From: Nostoc sp. TCL240-02 | GTDB lineage: Bacteria > Cyanobacteriota > Cyanobacteriia > Cyanobacteriales > Nostocaceae | Reading direction: 5' to 3' | DNA: 64,000 nt | Assembly: GCF_013343235.1 (NCBI RefSeq) | Contig: NZ_CP040094.1 | Location: forward strand, 6,009,001 to 6,073,000 | Shown: positions 18,463-28,578 of the stretch, one piece after another | How positions within the stretch are numbered: position 1 is the first letter of the stretch | Layout: each line of letters starts with the position of its first letter | The notes under the pieces: model-generated | What the model saw: the letters and a program-made list of their open reading frames with translations, nothing else | The model's database searches: none | What the model was told of the DNA's origin: nothing | Translations under genes and position numbers: made by a program

Positions 18463-18918
18463 TTAACAGGGCATCAAAGTATTCAATCTCCCCAGTACAG
18501 CCATATCTTCTGCATCTAACTCCGTCGGAATGCCACTGCGAATCAATTCCGAAAAGTCTTCATTGGGAACCATCACAGTCAACGTATACAAGCGAGTAGA
18601 ACCAGTATTTTTAATCAAATGAGTCCCAGTGGGAGGCACTAATAAACTATCTCCAGCCTTGATCGTGGCACTTTTGCCGTCACACATAGCGATCGCTTCT
18701 CCTTTGAGGACAAAAAACATTTCCACCGCCCACTGATGGCGATTTGGTGGTGTTTGTCCACCGACATCAAAAATTTCTATACAGCAAGTCAAGGAAGTAT
18801 TAGCATTTGTCGAATCGAAGATAATTGCTAATCGATTAGAGTCATTGGGACTAATGCGATATACTTGGTAATCTTTGGGAGATTTGATAACCGGAATTAC
18901 ACAACGAGTAGCGTACAT
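18463..18918 (-). CDS. Cupin-domain protein
   Basis: A 151-residue single-domain cupin. The first cupin motif is degenerate (PPNRHQWAVEMFFVLKGEA, with one His and the Glu expected of metal ligands), the second is GDSLLVPPTGTHLIKNTG with the final His. It is cytoplasmic by lack of a signal. Substrate unknown. It lies in the same orientation as, and downstream of, the cysteine hydrolase gene (about 270 bases apart), so a shared catabolic role is possible but not shown. Confidence 0.8.
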   Translation of the reverse strand: MYATRCVIPVIKSPKDYQVYRISPNDSNRLAIIFDSTNANTSLTCCIEIFDVGGQTPPNRHQWAVEMFFVLKGEAIAMCDGKSATIKAGDSLLVPPTGTHLIKNTGSTRLYTLTVMVPNEDFSELIRSGIPTELDAEDMAVLGRLNTLMPC

Positions 18919-19187
18919 TTATTTATCCCCTCTAAAGTTATCGATGGGTATGAAAATTCCTAAAATCCAAGTCTTGAATATTAAGTTGTGAGTTGTCAGA
19001 GATGATGCAAACAATAGCAAAAAAAGATTTTCAGGTAGGGACAATTCATTAATTAATTGCTCCTCCCGTGTGATTTATGCGTAAGTTTTAAGTTGTATAA
19101 ATGAAAAAATCACTAATTGTTAAACACTAAATACTCCTCATTCAACCAATTTTGAATTTTGGATTGAAGGAAAAATCTAAAATCTAA

Positions 19188-19967
19188 TCACTCCTCACTC
19201 TTTTGCAGCGCTGTTAAAATCTCTTGGGAGTCAGTGACAAAACCGAAGCATTGTTTAACATTGTACAACGTTGCCAGCCAACAATATTCAGGCGAAGTAG
19301 TAGCGCTACAATCTTTAACTAACACGCAGTCATATCCTAAGAAGTTGGCATCACACAAGGTAGCTAGCACGCATTGATCGGCATTAACACCAGCAAAAAA
19401 TAATGTTGTGCTTCCCAGATTCCGCAAGATACTATCTAATGGGGTATCCCAAAATCCACTCATCCGATATTTGTCCACACGAATATCTTCAGAAAGTTGT
19501 TCTAATTCGTCTACTACTGCCGCGGCCCAACTACCCGCCATTAGGACTCTAGCACCATTGCTTGGTAGTGGATCGCCTAATCCTACGCCTGCCCCTGTAG
19601 GGTTATAGACATGACGCGAAGCAGCACTAATATTGAGCAAGTCAGGGCGATTCCCCCAATTTATCCAAATGACTGGAACAACTGCATCACGAAGTTCTGG
19701 AAGTAAGTTATTTAAAGGTTTAATCGGCTGACGTGCTGGAGTTACATCCACACCAATATGCGCTAACCAGCCATCAGGGTGACAGAAGTCGTTTTGCATA
19801 TCAATGACGAGGATAGCGGCTTTTGCCAAGTCTAAGCGCAGGGTTTTAGTTTCTGTTGATAAAATAACGGGTTGTGGGGGTTTTTGAGGACGAGTGATAT
19901 CTGCGATCGCATCATTCACTGTCCACGCATTTGGTGAGACTCCCAATGTCCGAAAAGGCAAATTCAT
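19188..19967 (-). CDS. Isochorismatase-family cysteine hydrolase
   Basis: The three catalytic residues are visible: Asp56 in VIDMQNDFCH, Lys166 in VDKYRMSGFWDT, and Cys199 in AGVNADQCVLAT. The 259-residue length fits amidohydrolases of this superfamily such as the ureidoacrylate (RutB-like), N-carbamoyl and biuret hydrolases, more than true isochorismatases. An N-terminal extension of about 45 residues precedes the core. The start is 78 bases from the divergent amidohydrolase gene, so the two probably share a control region and act in one pathway that breaks down a nitrogen heterocycle or ureide. Confidence 0.85.
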   Translation of the reverse strand: MNLPFRTLGVSPNAWTVNDAIADITRPQKPPQPVILSTETKTLRLDLAKAAILVIDMQNDFCHPDGWLAHIGVDVTPARQPIKPLNNLLPELRDAVVPVIWINWGNRPDLLNISAASRHVYNPTGAGVGLGDPLPSNGARVLMAGSWAAAVVDELEQLSEDIRVDKYRMSGFWDTPLDSILRNLGSTTLFFAGVNADQCVLATLCDANFLGYDCVLVKDCSATTSPEYCWLATLYNVKQCFGFVTDSQEILTALQKSEE

Positions 19968-20045
19968 AATGCAATACCTAACACCATTTTCTATCTTGTA
20001 ACTTGAAATTCAGTTGAAAATACAATTACTTAATCAAGGTTAAAT

Positions 20046-21446
20046 ATGGTGAATTTCACTATTCAGAATGTTTTAATTGCCGCCAGTGATGATTATGCGA
20101 CAGTCGATGTACAGATTGTAGACGGTGCGATCGCAGCCATTGCCCCCAATCTACCAGTAATCGGCACTGTCATAGATGGCAAAAATAAGCTGCTGCTACC
20201 TGGCTTTTTCAACGCCCACACCCACTCATCAGAGATGTGGCAACGGGGAATCATGTCAGTTTTTCCTTTAGAATTATGGTTGGCGGAACTGTATGATTTT
20301 GCACCCCTCGACAGTCAACAGGTTTATCTCAGCGCCTTGGGTACTGCGGTAGAAACCTTACTTTCTGGCGGTACAAGTGTAGTAGATCACTTGGTCTTAA
20401 TTCCCGGACTTGAGTTAGAAACGATCGCCACTGCAACCCGCGCTTACAGAGAAGTTGGGATTCGCGCCTTTATTGCCCCTTTAATTCAAGATGAATCCCT
20501 TACCGCAGGGATTCCATCTGGAGAATCAGTAAGAACTCATGAACCTTATCATCGCTCAACTGCGGCAACATTGGAAATCATCGAAGAGGCGGTGAGACAG
20601 TTTCATCGCCCAGATGAAGGTGTAAATATTTTGGTTGCACCAACGGGGATACAATTGTGTACTAATGCTTTATTTACAGGATGTATCGAGTTAAGCGATC
20701 GCTATAATCTTTGTCGTCACTCCCATTTACTCGAAACTAGGGCACAGGAAAAACTCGCCCAAGAAAAGTACGGTTGTACTGCTGTGGAACATTTGAAAAG
20801 AATCGGGTTTTTGAGCGATCGCACAACTCTAGCTCATTGCGTCTGGTTAAATGATGTTGATATTACCATTCTTGCCGAAACTCAATCTACAGTTGTTCAT
20901 AACCCCTTAAGTAATTTACGTTTAGGTAGTGGCATCGCTCCTATTTTAAAATATCGCCAAGCTGGAGTAAATGTAACTTTTGGTTGTGATGGTGCTTCAA
21001 GTAATGACTCTCAAGATTTGTTAGAAGCTATTAAAATTGGTTCTATCTTACATAACGTTACAGACTTAGATTATCAGTACTGGATTACACCCCGACAAGC
21101 GGTAGAGATGGCATCTTTAGGAGGTGCAAAAGGATTGAATCTTGCAGATAATCTTGGTTCTCTCACTGTGGGCAAACAAGCAGATTTAGTACTTTATGAC
21201 CTCACCCATTTATCATTACTTCCACGTACAGATCCTATTGGTTTATTAGTTTTAGGTCGTCCTAATAATGTTGTTGATAGTGTTTGGGCTAACGGCAAGC
21301 AAATTGTTGCCGATGGTAAAGTTACCACAATTAATGTTGATGAATTGCGGCAAGAACTATTTAATCGCAGTCAATGGGAGACAAAGCACAAGTCTGAAAC
21401 CGTCGCGCAAATTGAAGCGCATTATCGCACAGTTATGGGGTTATGA
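20046..21446 (+). CDS. Metal-dependent amidohydrolase (TrzN/AtzA/cytosine deaminase-like)
   Basis: A 466-residue TIM-barrel hydrolase or deaminase. Metal ligands are recognisable: NAHTHSSEMW (His58, His60), HSHLLETRAQE, TTLAHCVWLND and FGCDGASSNDSQD with the catalytic Asp. The C-terminal LGSLTVGKQADLVLYDL strand is the usual composite-sheet end. The family acts on aminotriazines, cytosine, guanine, 8-oxoguanine or S-adenosylhomocysteine; the exact substrate cannot be read here. Divergent with the cysteine hydrolase and followed 1.2 kb later by a nucleoside transporter, it fits a purine or pyrimidine salvage or catabolism role. Confidence 0.85.
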   Translation: MVNFTIQNVLIAASDDYATVDVQIVDGAIAAIAPNLPVIGTVIDGKNKLLLPGFFNAHTHSSEMWQRGIMSVFPLELWLAELYDFAPLDSQQVYLSALGTAVETLLSGGTSVVDHLVLIPGLELETIATATRAYREVGIRAFIAPLIQDESLTAGIPSGESVRTHEPYHRSTAATLEIIEEAVRQFHRPDEGVNILVAPTGIQLCTNALFTGCIELSDRYNLCRHSHLLETRAQEKLAQEKYGCTAVEHLKRIGFLSDRTTLAHCVWLNDVDITILAETQSTVVHNPLSNLRLGSGIAPILKYRQAGVNVTFGCDGASSNDSQDLLEAIKIGSILHNVTDLDYQYWITPRQAVEMASLGGAKGLNLADNLGSLTVGKQADLVLYDLTHLSLLPRTDPIGLLVLGRPNNVVDSVWANGKQIVADGKVTTINVDELRQELFNRSQWETKHKSETVAQIEAHYRTVMGL

Positions 21447-21567
21447 AATGTAAACAATTGCCGTAAAACTCTAGTAGTTGAAACTCCAATTTACGACTCG
21501 TTAGAAGATTCAATAGCGGCGGAGTAGGCAATATTTCCCCAAAAGTTGAGGTAGTGTATCTTTAAAC

Positions 21568-22425
21568 ATGAGTACATTTCAAGATTGGTTCTGGGAAATT
21601 AATGAGTGCGGCCAAGGGCCTCATTACTATTTCAACGCTACTTTTGCTCCCTCTGATGCTGAACGCCTTGCTGCTTTGGTGCGCCAGCATCCACTGTCTG
21701 GTTTTAAACACTGCCATTTTGTTGGCAAATTAATCAATGCACCATGTGGAGATGCCAATACTCTAGGTTCTTACGATTTGTATGTTGACCAGAGCAATTA
21801 TGCTGAAGTTATGTCGGGTATACAAAGAGATGAACCTATAATTAGCTTTGCACATTATACCTGGCAAATTATTGGTGTTTGCGATCGCGAATTTGGTATT
21901 GAGTCTGGTAATGGTGGCATAACTGGCACACATAACCAAGCTGATACTTCATTGATTGTGACGCTGGCGCAGTCACCAGAAATCACTTTAGTTAATTGGA
22001 GAGTTACTTCTGGGGGAGACGGTTACGCATCGGTATTTTTTAGAACTGGCAAATCAGCCGCAGAACTGCTTGCTTACTTGCAGATGAGGCCGGAAAAGCC
22101 TGACTTTGTGCAAATAGAAAGAGAGTTACGTCTAGCTTTATCAGATCCAGCATTGTCTAAAATTTATCGCTTGGGCGAGTGCAAAATCAATGGCTGGCGG
22201 CTGGAAGTGGTCGTTTTGCATAATATTGAAAAAATCACAAGCAGCTATGGTGGCGAAGGATGGGATATGACACCACACGTTATCAAGCTTGACAAAATCG
22301 CTCAAACTGTTAGCGATAAGTGCAAGGTTCCGAGTTGTGCAGGGGGTGCAGCACATGCGCCAAATGATTTTTACACACTCATTGGTAGTCATCTCAGCTT
22401 TGGCTACCCACGGAGAGTAGGGTAA
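21568..22425 (+). CDS. Hypothetical protein, family not recognised
   Basis: A 285-residue soluble protein without signal or membrane segments. Visible features are an N-terminal MSTFQDWFWEINECGQGPHY, a Cys/His-rich part (FKHCHFVGK, NAPCGDANTLGSYDL), a central GNGGITGTHNQADTSL and a C-terminal CKVPSCAGGAAHAPNDFYTL. The Cys and His content could allow metal binding, but no known motif is clear. It lies 121 bases downstream of the amidohydrolase and 224 bases upstream of the nucleoside transporter in the same direction, so it may belong to that group. Start ATG 21568 has no better alternative. Confidence 0.7.
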   Translation: MSTFQDWFWEINECGQGPHYYFNATFAPSDAERLAALVRQHPLSGFKHCHFVGKLINAPCGDANTLGSYDLYVDQSNYAEVMSGIQRDEPIISFAHYTWQIIGVCDREFGIESGNGGITGTHNQADTSLIVTLAQSPEITLVNWRVTSGGDGYASVFFRTGKSAAELLAYLQMRPEKPDFVQIERELRLALSDPALSKIYRLGECKINGWRLEVVVLHNIEKITSSYGGEGWDMTPHVIKLDKIAQTVSDKCKVPSCAGGAAHAPNDFYTLIGSHLSFGYPRRVG

Positions 22426-22649
22426 TTTTAGAGACAATTTACAAAGCAATATGAATAAATACTTGCAACCCAACAATGTTTTCTTTAAGGCTTGGGAGAT
22501 AATTTTGTAACAAAATATGAATTTGCGATCGCTAAATTCTTCTTCATGCCATCAAAACTCTAGTAGTTGAATACAAAGCCATAAAACAAGGTAGATTTTT
22601 GTGTATGCTTTGTGTCCAAGTGCCTTAGCGATACTTTCCGGGAGTAAAC

Positions 22650-23858
22650 ATGGAACGCGCCATCTCTGCGTTGGGAATTTTAGTTTTTATCGGTATATCC
22701 TACGTTTTTTCGGTTAATCGTCAAGCGGTACGTTGGCGCATAGTGGCGTGGGGTTTGGGATTAGAATTTGCATTGGCGCTGGTGATTCTAAAAACTCCTT
22801 GGGGTTTAACTGTGTTTAAATTTCTAGGAGATTTTGTCAGCAAATTTTTAGCATTTTCTGATGTTGGTGCCAAATTTGTCTTTGGAGAAAATTTTAAGGA
22901 TCATTTCTTTGCCTTCCAAGTACTGCCGACAATTATCTTTTTCTCTGCCTTTATCAGTGTCTTATATTACTACGGCATTTTACAGCGAGTGGTAAATGTG
23001 ATGGCGTGGGTAATGATGAAGACGCTGAAAACATCGGGTTCTGAATCTTTATCCTGTGCGGGTAACATCTTTTTAGGGCCAACAGAATCAGCACTGATGG
23101 TTAAACCCTATATAGCGAAGATGACGCAATCAGAACTTCATGCCGTAATGACGGGTGGTTTTGCCACAATTGCAGGTGGAGTATTAGGGGCATATCTTTC
23201 TTTTGGGATACCAGCACAACACCTAATTGCTGCTTTTTTTATGACTGCTCCCACATCATTGGTAGTATCAAAATTGCTGTATCCAGAAACAGAAGTATCA
23301 GAGACGCTTGGTGAAGTAAAGGCAGATGTAGAAACCAATTATGTAAATGCAATTGATGCTGCTACAGCCGGAGCAATTGATGGCGTGAAACTAGCGGTTA
23401 ATGTTGGGGTAATAATTATCGCCTTTTTAGGATTATTGGCTGCTTTAAATGCACTGCTGGGATGGTTGGGGGCATTTGTGAGTTTACCGCAACTGTCATT
23501 ACAGTTGATTTTGTCTATTTTTATGGCTCCCGTAGCGTGGTTAATGGGCGTACCTTGGGCTGATTGTCAGCAAGTGGGGGCTTTGTTGGGTACAAAAACA
23601 ATTCTCAATGAGTTTATTGCTTTTTTGGATTTGAAGGCACTAATTGAAAGTGGTAAAATTTCTCAACGCGCGGTAATCATTGCGACTTACGCTTTATGTA
23701 ACTTTGCAAATATAGGTTCAATTGGCATTACTATTGGCGGCATTGCGGGGATAGCACCTAATCGCCAACATGATTTAGCTCGTATGGGAGTAAGATCGAT
23801 GATTGGCGGCTCATTGGCGGGTTTTATCACCGCTTGTATTGCTGGGATGCTGATTTGA
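22650..23858 (+). CDS. Concentrative nucleoside transporter (NupC/CNT family)
   Basis: An ion-coupled nucleoside importer of the inner membrane. The 402 residues match the usual CNT length of about 400, with eight or more hydrophobic segments. Family motifs: SESLSCAGNIFLGPTESALM in the substrate-binding hairpin, FATIAGGVLGAYLSFGIP, LLGTKTILNEFIAFLDL and ANIGSIGITIGGIAGIAP. It probably brings in nucleosides for salvage, which fits the amidohydrolase and cysteine hydrolase nearby. It converges with the DUF2085 gene with only 20 bases between stops. Confidence 0.92.
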   Translation: MERAISALGILVFIGISYVFSVNRQAVRWRIVAWGLGLEFALALVILKTPWGLTVFKFLGDFVSKFLAFSDVGAKFVFGENFKDHFFAFQVLPTIIFFSAFISVLYYYGILQRVVNVMAWVMMKTLKTSGSESLSCAGNIFLGPTESALMVKPYIAKMTQSELHAVMTGGFATIAGGVLGAYLSFGIPAQHLIAAFFMTAPTSLVVSKLLYPETEVSETLGEVKADVETNYVNAIDAATAGAIDGVKLAVNVGVIIIAFLGLLAALNALLGWLGAFVSLPQLSLQLILSIFMAPVAWLMGVPWADCQQVGALLGTKTILNEFIAFLDLKALIESGKISQRAVIIATYALCNFANIGSIGITIGGIAGIAPNRQHDLARMGVRSMIGGSLAGFITACIAGMLI

Positions 23859-23878
23859 AGAAGAAATTAGGAGTAAGA

Positions 23879-24415
23879 CTAAAATTCGTCCAAACTAGTT
23901 TTAGCACCCCGCCACCCGTGGAAAATTGGCATAGTAAACAATCCCCACGCTAAACCCGTAATCAACCCAAAAGGTGTAACTAGATAATTATTAAAACTCC
24001 ACAAACCGAAAATCTGTGCTGCCAATTCTAAAGGATAAGCCATCATCAGCACACTGGCGATCGCCACACCACTCCATCCATACTGACTTAACCAGTAAAA
24101 TCCTTTACCACCAGTTATTCCATACAACAGGCGAGTAATCAGCAAACCCGTGACAGTGCCGTAGCAACGCATACAGACAGCCATAATATATGGTGGTGCT
24201 AAATCTAACCCCATAGCGGGTTGCGGACACACATGATTACCCATGAAATAAATGATGTCCGCAATCCCAGGAAGCAAAGACACTCCAGACGCAGCCAAAA
24301 AGGGAGCAATTGGCGGGCCAAAAACCATTCCTACTAACAATAAATCAGCAATCAAACTGATCCAATTCAGATTTTTAGGAAACTCTAACTGTGTAGCAGA
24401 AACAATTCTTTGCAT
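23879..24415 (-). CDS. DUF2085 family membrane protein
   Basis: A 178-residue protein with about four hydrophobic segments. The centre holds the family signature GNHVCPQPAMGLDLAPPYIM followed by AVCMRCYGTVTGLL, with three conserved Cys that could bind a metal or form disulfides. No function is established for DUF2085. It is convergent with the nucleoside transporter and divergent from the next gene. Confidence 0.85.
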   Translation of the reverse strand: MQRIVSATQLEFPKNLNWISLIADLLLVGMVFGPPIAPFLAASGVSLLPGIADIIYFMGNHVCPQPAMGLDLAPPYIMAVCMRCYGTVTGLLITRLLYGITGGKGFYWLSQYGWSGVAIASVLMMAYPLELAAQIFGLWSFNNYLVTPFGLITGLAWGLFTMPIFHGWRGAKTSLDEF

Positions 24416-24563
24416 AAAATATTTTTAGATATTGTTTGATCCATTTACGTATTTATAATATTCTTAATATATACTATTTTTTATGGCACTTTGCTTTCTC
24501 GCAAGCAAATTTATATTGAGTCATTTTTGTTAGTTATTCTAAATTATTTATAGAGGTAGTATT

Positions 24564-25403
24564 GTGAGTTTTAACTATACTAAATGGGGATTTATTTTAG
24601 GAACTGGAATTGCTTTAGCTACACTTGTAGCGAGTGTATCAATTCCAGAATTTAGGTGTTTTTTAGGACTAAAGTCAGAATCATGTCCAATAAAAGATGA
24701 GTTAGTTAACGTTAAGTTAATTGTAGAAACAGAAGATGGAAAATCTTTAGAAGGTGTGGAAGTTAGTTTTCTATCTATTAATGGTGCGCCTGAAATTAAA
24801 ACAACTAATAGTGACGGTTATGTTCAAATTAGAATTCCAAGTACAGTTGATATAGATGTCAAACTAAGCAAAGAAGGGTTCCAGACTTTAACCCGCACAA
24901 TTAACTTAGGAACTGAGCCTGATAAAACTAAGACTTACCGATTAAAAAATTCAGTTTCGACTAGTCGAGATCGAGTAAATCCACCCCCCACCACTCCTAA
25001 CAACCCTCCACCTTCATTAGAGCAAAGCGTCAGCAGTTGTACATTAGTTAGCGGATATGGTTTAGAGAATTATTCCCAAGATATATCCGTATCTCGGCAA
25101 TCCCAAAAGACTGAGGGTCGTATAATGTTGTATGAGAAGTCTCCTCACTCAGAAACGTGCAGAATAACGCAGAATACAGGTATTTTAACCAAAGCTTATG
25201 CAATTCCTGATAATTCTCGATTGCAACAAGTAAGAATTTCATTTTATCTAAACGGCAGTCTTTTTAAGTCTTTATATATCAGTCATGGTAGTGTATTAAC
25301 CGTACCTTTACCCCTTAAAAATACAAGTAGTTATGCTATTGAGTGCCAACTAATTTCAGGAGGTTATGATCATCTTTACACTATCCCAATATCTGGAAAC
25401 TAG
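24564..25403 (+). CDS. Membrane-anchored protein with carboxypeptidase-regulatory-like domain
   Basis: A 279-residue protein starting at GTG 24564, preceded by TAGAGGTAG. Residues 8-28 are one hydrophobic segment (FILGTGIALATLVASVSIP), suggesting an N-terminal anchor with the rest outside the cytoplasm. Residues about 48-130 (VNVKLIVETEDGKSLEGVEV, TNSDGYVQIRIPSTVDI, VKLSKEGFQTLTRT) read as a beta-sandwich of the carboxypeptidase-regulatory or Ig-like type. A Pro-rich linker (PPPTTPNNPPPS) leads to a C-terminal beta-rich part of unknown type with several Cys. Function unknown. Confidence 0.75.
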   Translation: MSFNYTKWGFILGTGIALATLVASVSIPEFRCFLGLKSESCPIKDELVNVKLIVETEDGKSLEGVEVSFLSINGAPEIKTTNSDGYVQIRIPSTVDIDVKLSKEGFQTLTRTINLGTEPDKTKTYRLKNSVSTSRDRVNPPPTTPNNPPPSLEQSVSSCTLVSGYGLENYSQDISVSRQSQKTEGRIMLYEKSPHSETCRITQNTGILTKAYAIPDNSRLQQVRISFYLNGSLFKSLYISHGSVLTVPLPLKNTSSYAIECQLISGGYDHLYTIPISGN

Positions 25404-25423
25404 TAGTTGATTAACTCAGTTAT

Positions 25424-25464
25424 AGAAAACAAAAAACAGTAGGGTAAGTAATGTCTACCCTACT
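25424..25464 (-). terminator. Intrinsic terminator of argZ/agrE
   Basis: AGTAGGGTA (25438-25446) pairs with TACCCTACT (25456-25464). Read on the minus strand the hairpin follows the argZ stop by 44 bases and is followed by GTTTTTTGTTTTC, a good T-tract. On the + strand only a mixed CT-rich tract follows, so the signal is mainly for the minus strand. Confidence 0.75.
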
Positions 25465-25508
25465 CCTCTCTTACCTCTGTGACTAGGCGTATCTGCGTGA
25501 GATATTTC

Positions 25509-27620
25509 TTAACCTACCTTATTGACATAGGGGCTTGTCAACTTATCCAACTGCTGAATCAACAGACTCAGGAACAATCCCACATCCGTCACCACACCCA
25601 CTGATTCTACAGAACCGCGATCGCTTAATTTAGTCACCACAGCTGGATTAATATCCACACACACCATCTTCACCCCCGCCGGAGTCATATTCCCCACGCC
25701 AATGGAGTGTAGCATTGATGACAGCATCAAAATCATTTCCGCACCTTCTAGGTGTTTAGCATATTCCTCCTGCGCTTTAATCAAATCCATTTGGGTATCA
25801 GGTAAAGGTCCATCATCCCGAATCGATCCCGCAAGCACAAAAGGTACATTATTGTTGACGCACTCATACATTACGCCACTTTTAATTGCCCCCGCCTCTA
25901 CAGCTTTGGGAATGCTGCCATAACGACGGATACTATTAATTACCTTCAAGTGATGGCGGTGTCCACCACGAACGGCGACACCCCGCTTCATGTCTACACC
26001 CAAGGAAGTGCCCATGATATTTTGCTCGATATCATGAACTGCGATCGCATTTCCACCCAGCAGCGCCTGTACATATCCTTCCCGAACCAGTTGGGCTAAG
26101 TGTTCACCGCCGCCAGTGTGAATCACTACGGGCCCAGCCGTGACAACTACCTTACCACCAGCATCACGGATTTTCCGTAATTCCCAAGCTACTTGTTCAA
26201 CTACCAATTCCACGCGCCGTTCGCTGGAAACGCCCGCCGACATGAAGCTAAATTCTTGGGTACTGCGTTGTTCGCGCGATTCAGTTTTGCGAATAGTACG
26301 GATACCTAGTACGTCTACAATTACTCGTTCGCCAACTTCTAAATCGCGTAATATTTTACACCTAGCAACTAAGCCAGTGGGAGTTTGAGTAATTGCGATC
26401 GCGCCATCCATCCGTTGATTTTCTACCTTGATCCACTGCCCATTAATTCGGACTTCGGTAGGATAAATGGTACTGACGTAGAAATCATCAGGCGCTACAC
26501 CATTTTGGATCACAGGTTCCAAGATCGCGTCTCGCTCATCATGGGGTAAATCTACTGCACCCAAATCAATCAATAGAGAGATGATTTCTTCCATCACCTC
26601 ATGAGATGGTGCTGATACTTTCACTTCGGCAGCCGAGGTACTTTGCCGTTGTTCTCCCAAGTTGAAATTCAATACTTGGAAGCTTCCCCCGGCATCTATA
26701 ATCAAATCCAAGGCGCGGTTAATTAAGCCAGCATCAAGCAAATGTCCTTCCATACGAATGACACGGCTTTCTACCGAAACATTGGCATGAATTTCATCCC
26801 TAACTGGTTCCGTTACCCGCAAAGTTAAACATTTAGCTGCACCACCAGCTTTCAGAAATTCCGTTAGCGGTGTTTCCAGCACTTGGAAACCCACATCTGC
26901 AAGGCGGGTTTTCAAAGCCTCACTCGCCTTGTTCATAATCACAATGCTGTCCACATTCACCGTATTACAAGCGAAGTTGACTGCATCGGCTTCAGCAATT
27001 GCGATTCGCTTTTCTGGTGCGACTCGCATTTCAATTAAGCGGTTGGAGTAAGAATCAAAAGCGCCTGGATAGTACAGCAAATAGCCATTTGATAACGGAC
27101 AAAAACAGGTATCCAGGTGATAGAAACGTTCGTCTATGAGTCGCAGAGAGAGAACCTCAATATCCAGCCATTTAGCTAGATAAGGGTGAGAATCTAATTC
27201 GGAACGGAAACCGTATCCCGCCCATAACCAGCGTCCTTCTCGATCTAAGAGTGCATCTCCTGCACCTTCAAAGGGCAAATCTTTAGGAAGTTCATTGACT
27301 GTATAACCATTTTCTTCAAACCATTCTTTGAAGAAAGGTTCCTCTCCCTGACGTTCTTTATGTAAAAAGCGACTGAGTACAACATTTTCTCCCAGTACCA
27401 AACCAGCGTTGGCGGTAAAAACTAAATCAGGCCAACCTTTTTGGGGTGGTACTAAGTCTACAATGGCGTGTTGTTTAAGGATTTGGTGTAATCCCTGCCA
27501 CTGTTCGACGGCGCGATCGCGCGATGATTTATGAATATTCCCTTCCATCCAGGGATTAATCACATAGTCTACATCGTAGTGGTCAGGAGGACACATCAAA
27601 AAGCGAATACGGGAAGTCAT
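25509..27620 (-). CDS. argZ: Bifunctional arginine dihydrolase / ornithine cyclodeaminase
   Basis: Known in cyanobacteria as ArgZ or AgrE (the Anabaena enzyme): arginine to ornithine plus CO2 and two ammonia, then ornithine to proline in the C-terminal domain. It is central to release of nitrogen from cyanophycin. The 703-residue product has an N-terminal guanidine-modifying (GME) domain with His168 (RFYHLDTCF) and Cys264 (GGAAKCLTLRVTEP), positions that coincide with the catalytic residues I recall for ArgZ, plus FEGAGDALLDREGRW and LVFTANAGLVLGEN for substrate binding. The C-terminal half is the LOR/SDH-type domain with a Rossmann region (GGKVVVTAGPVVIHTGGGEH, VGNMTPAGVKMVCVDINPA). Single gene with its own terminator. 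An alternative symbol is agrE. Confidence 0.93.
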   Translation of the reverse strand: MTSRIRFLMCPPDHYDVDYVINPWMEGNIHKSSRDRAVEQWQGLHQILKQHAIVDLVPPQKGWPDLVFTANAGLVLGENVVLSRFLHKERQGEEPFFKEWFEENGYTVNELPKDLPFEGAGDALLDREGRWLWAGYGFRSELDSHPYLAKWLDIEVLSLRLIDERFYHLDTCFCPLSNGYLLYYPGAFDSYSNRLIEMRVAPEKRIAIAEADAVNFACNTVNVDSIVIMNKASEALKTRLADVGFQVLETPLTEFLKAGGAAKCLTLRVTEPVRDEIHANVSVESRVIRMEGHLLDAGLINRALDLIIDAGGSFQVLNFNLGEQRQSTSAAEVKVSAPSHEVMEEIISLLIDLGAVDLPHDERDAILEPVIQNGVAPDDFYVSTIYPTEVRINGQWIKVENQRMDGAIAITQTPTGLVARCKILRDLEVGERVIVDVLGIRTIRKTESREQRSTQEFSFMSAGVSSERRVELVVEQVAWELRKIRDAGGKVVVTAGPVVIHTGGGEHLAQLVREGYVQALLGGNAIAVHDIEQNIMGTSLGVDMKRGVAVRGGHRHHLKVINSIRRYGSIPKAVEAGAIKSGVMYECVNNNVPFVLAGSIRDDGPLPDTQMDLIKAQEEYAKHLEGAEMILMLSSMLHSIGVGNMTPAGVKMVCVDINPAVVTKLSDRGSVESVGVVTDVGLFLSLLIQQLDKLTSPYVNKVG

Positions 27621-28578
27621 AAAAATCTTACAAGCGTTTTATATGCTATTATACTAGGGGCCTATTTTGGGATACAGATTTTGATTTCCTGACATTTGGC
27701 CAAATCTGCTACTACAGCTTCTATCTTTGTGATAGTTGAAAGCTTTACAAAGGCTTCGTCCTTAATTCTATTACTGGAAGATGATAATAAGTGGAGCCTA
27801 TGGCAAAATTAGGATAGTTTTGGCGGCCATAAATGTTTCAGTAGTGCTGATTGAGTCTGCTTTTAGCAAAGATGTAGAGACTTTAAACAAACGTTAACCT
27901 ACTCTTTGGTTTCAATCTTACTCAAAGGTGTATTTATAATAACTTAATATTAGCTTTATTAAATATTTTTATTTTTAATACAAGTATTTTACATCTACGC
28001 TACAAGTATCATGTAAGAATCCTATTTGATTTTTGCAAAGTAAAGTACAAGTTAAAGAGCCTTCTTTCCTCTTGCCTATTACCTCTTGCGCTGCGCTTCT
28101 CTACGAGAGGCTTGGCAAACGCGAACCACGCAAATACCTTTCAAAAAAATCTAGGATGCTCCGTATCCATATTTCTATATTATTTAATATATCCTATAAA
28201 AGAATAGATAACCAATTGCATTTGGTATGATATCTTGTTGCTAAAATCTGCAATTTTTTTTTAAATTCTATGGATAGAGGATAATTTTAGTTCATATATT
28301 TAAGAAGAATTTGTTTGACACTAATTGAGTGTTAAGTTGTGAGAGAATATTCAGATATTTACTGTCGGTCTTATATCTAAGATATTCAAAACAAATAGTA
28401 AAAACAGGACTTTTCAAACATCCTCTGAAACTCAATTTCTTGGTTGAAAAGCATAAATAAAATATTTATAGCGTTTTTAGACTAACATAAAAACCAAAAT
28501 ATCTGCCAGAACCTTTTATCGCGATAAGAATAAAATTATATCCCCGTTAATTCATGCTTTGAGGAGATCGAGAACTAC
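27621..28578. other. Long AT-rich intergenic region with one dispersed repeat
   Basis: Nearly 960 bases between the divergent argZ and GT39 genes. A dispersed repeat lies at about 28086-28128 (GCTGCGCTTCTCTACGAGAG, then GCTTGGCAAACGCG). A short open frame over it (28033-28230) looks spurious because it translates the repeat. No RNA gene or clear promoter was recognised; the region must contain both promoters. Confidence 0.45.

Noticed and set aside
28033..28230. 65-residue frame upstream of the GT39 gene
   Set aside because: Half of it is a dispersed repeat, and no start signal or family is visible.
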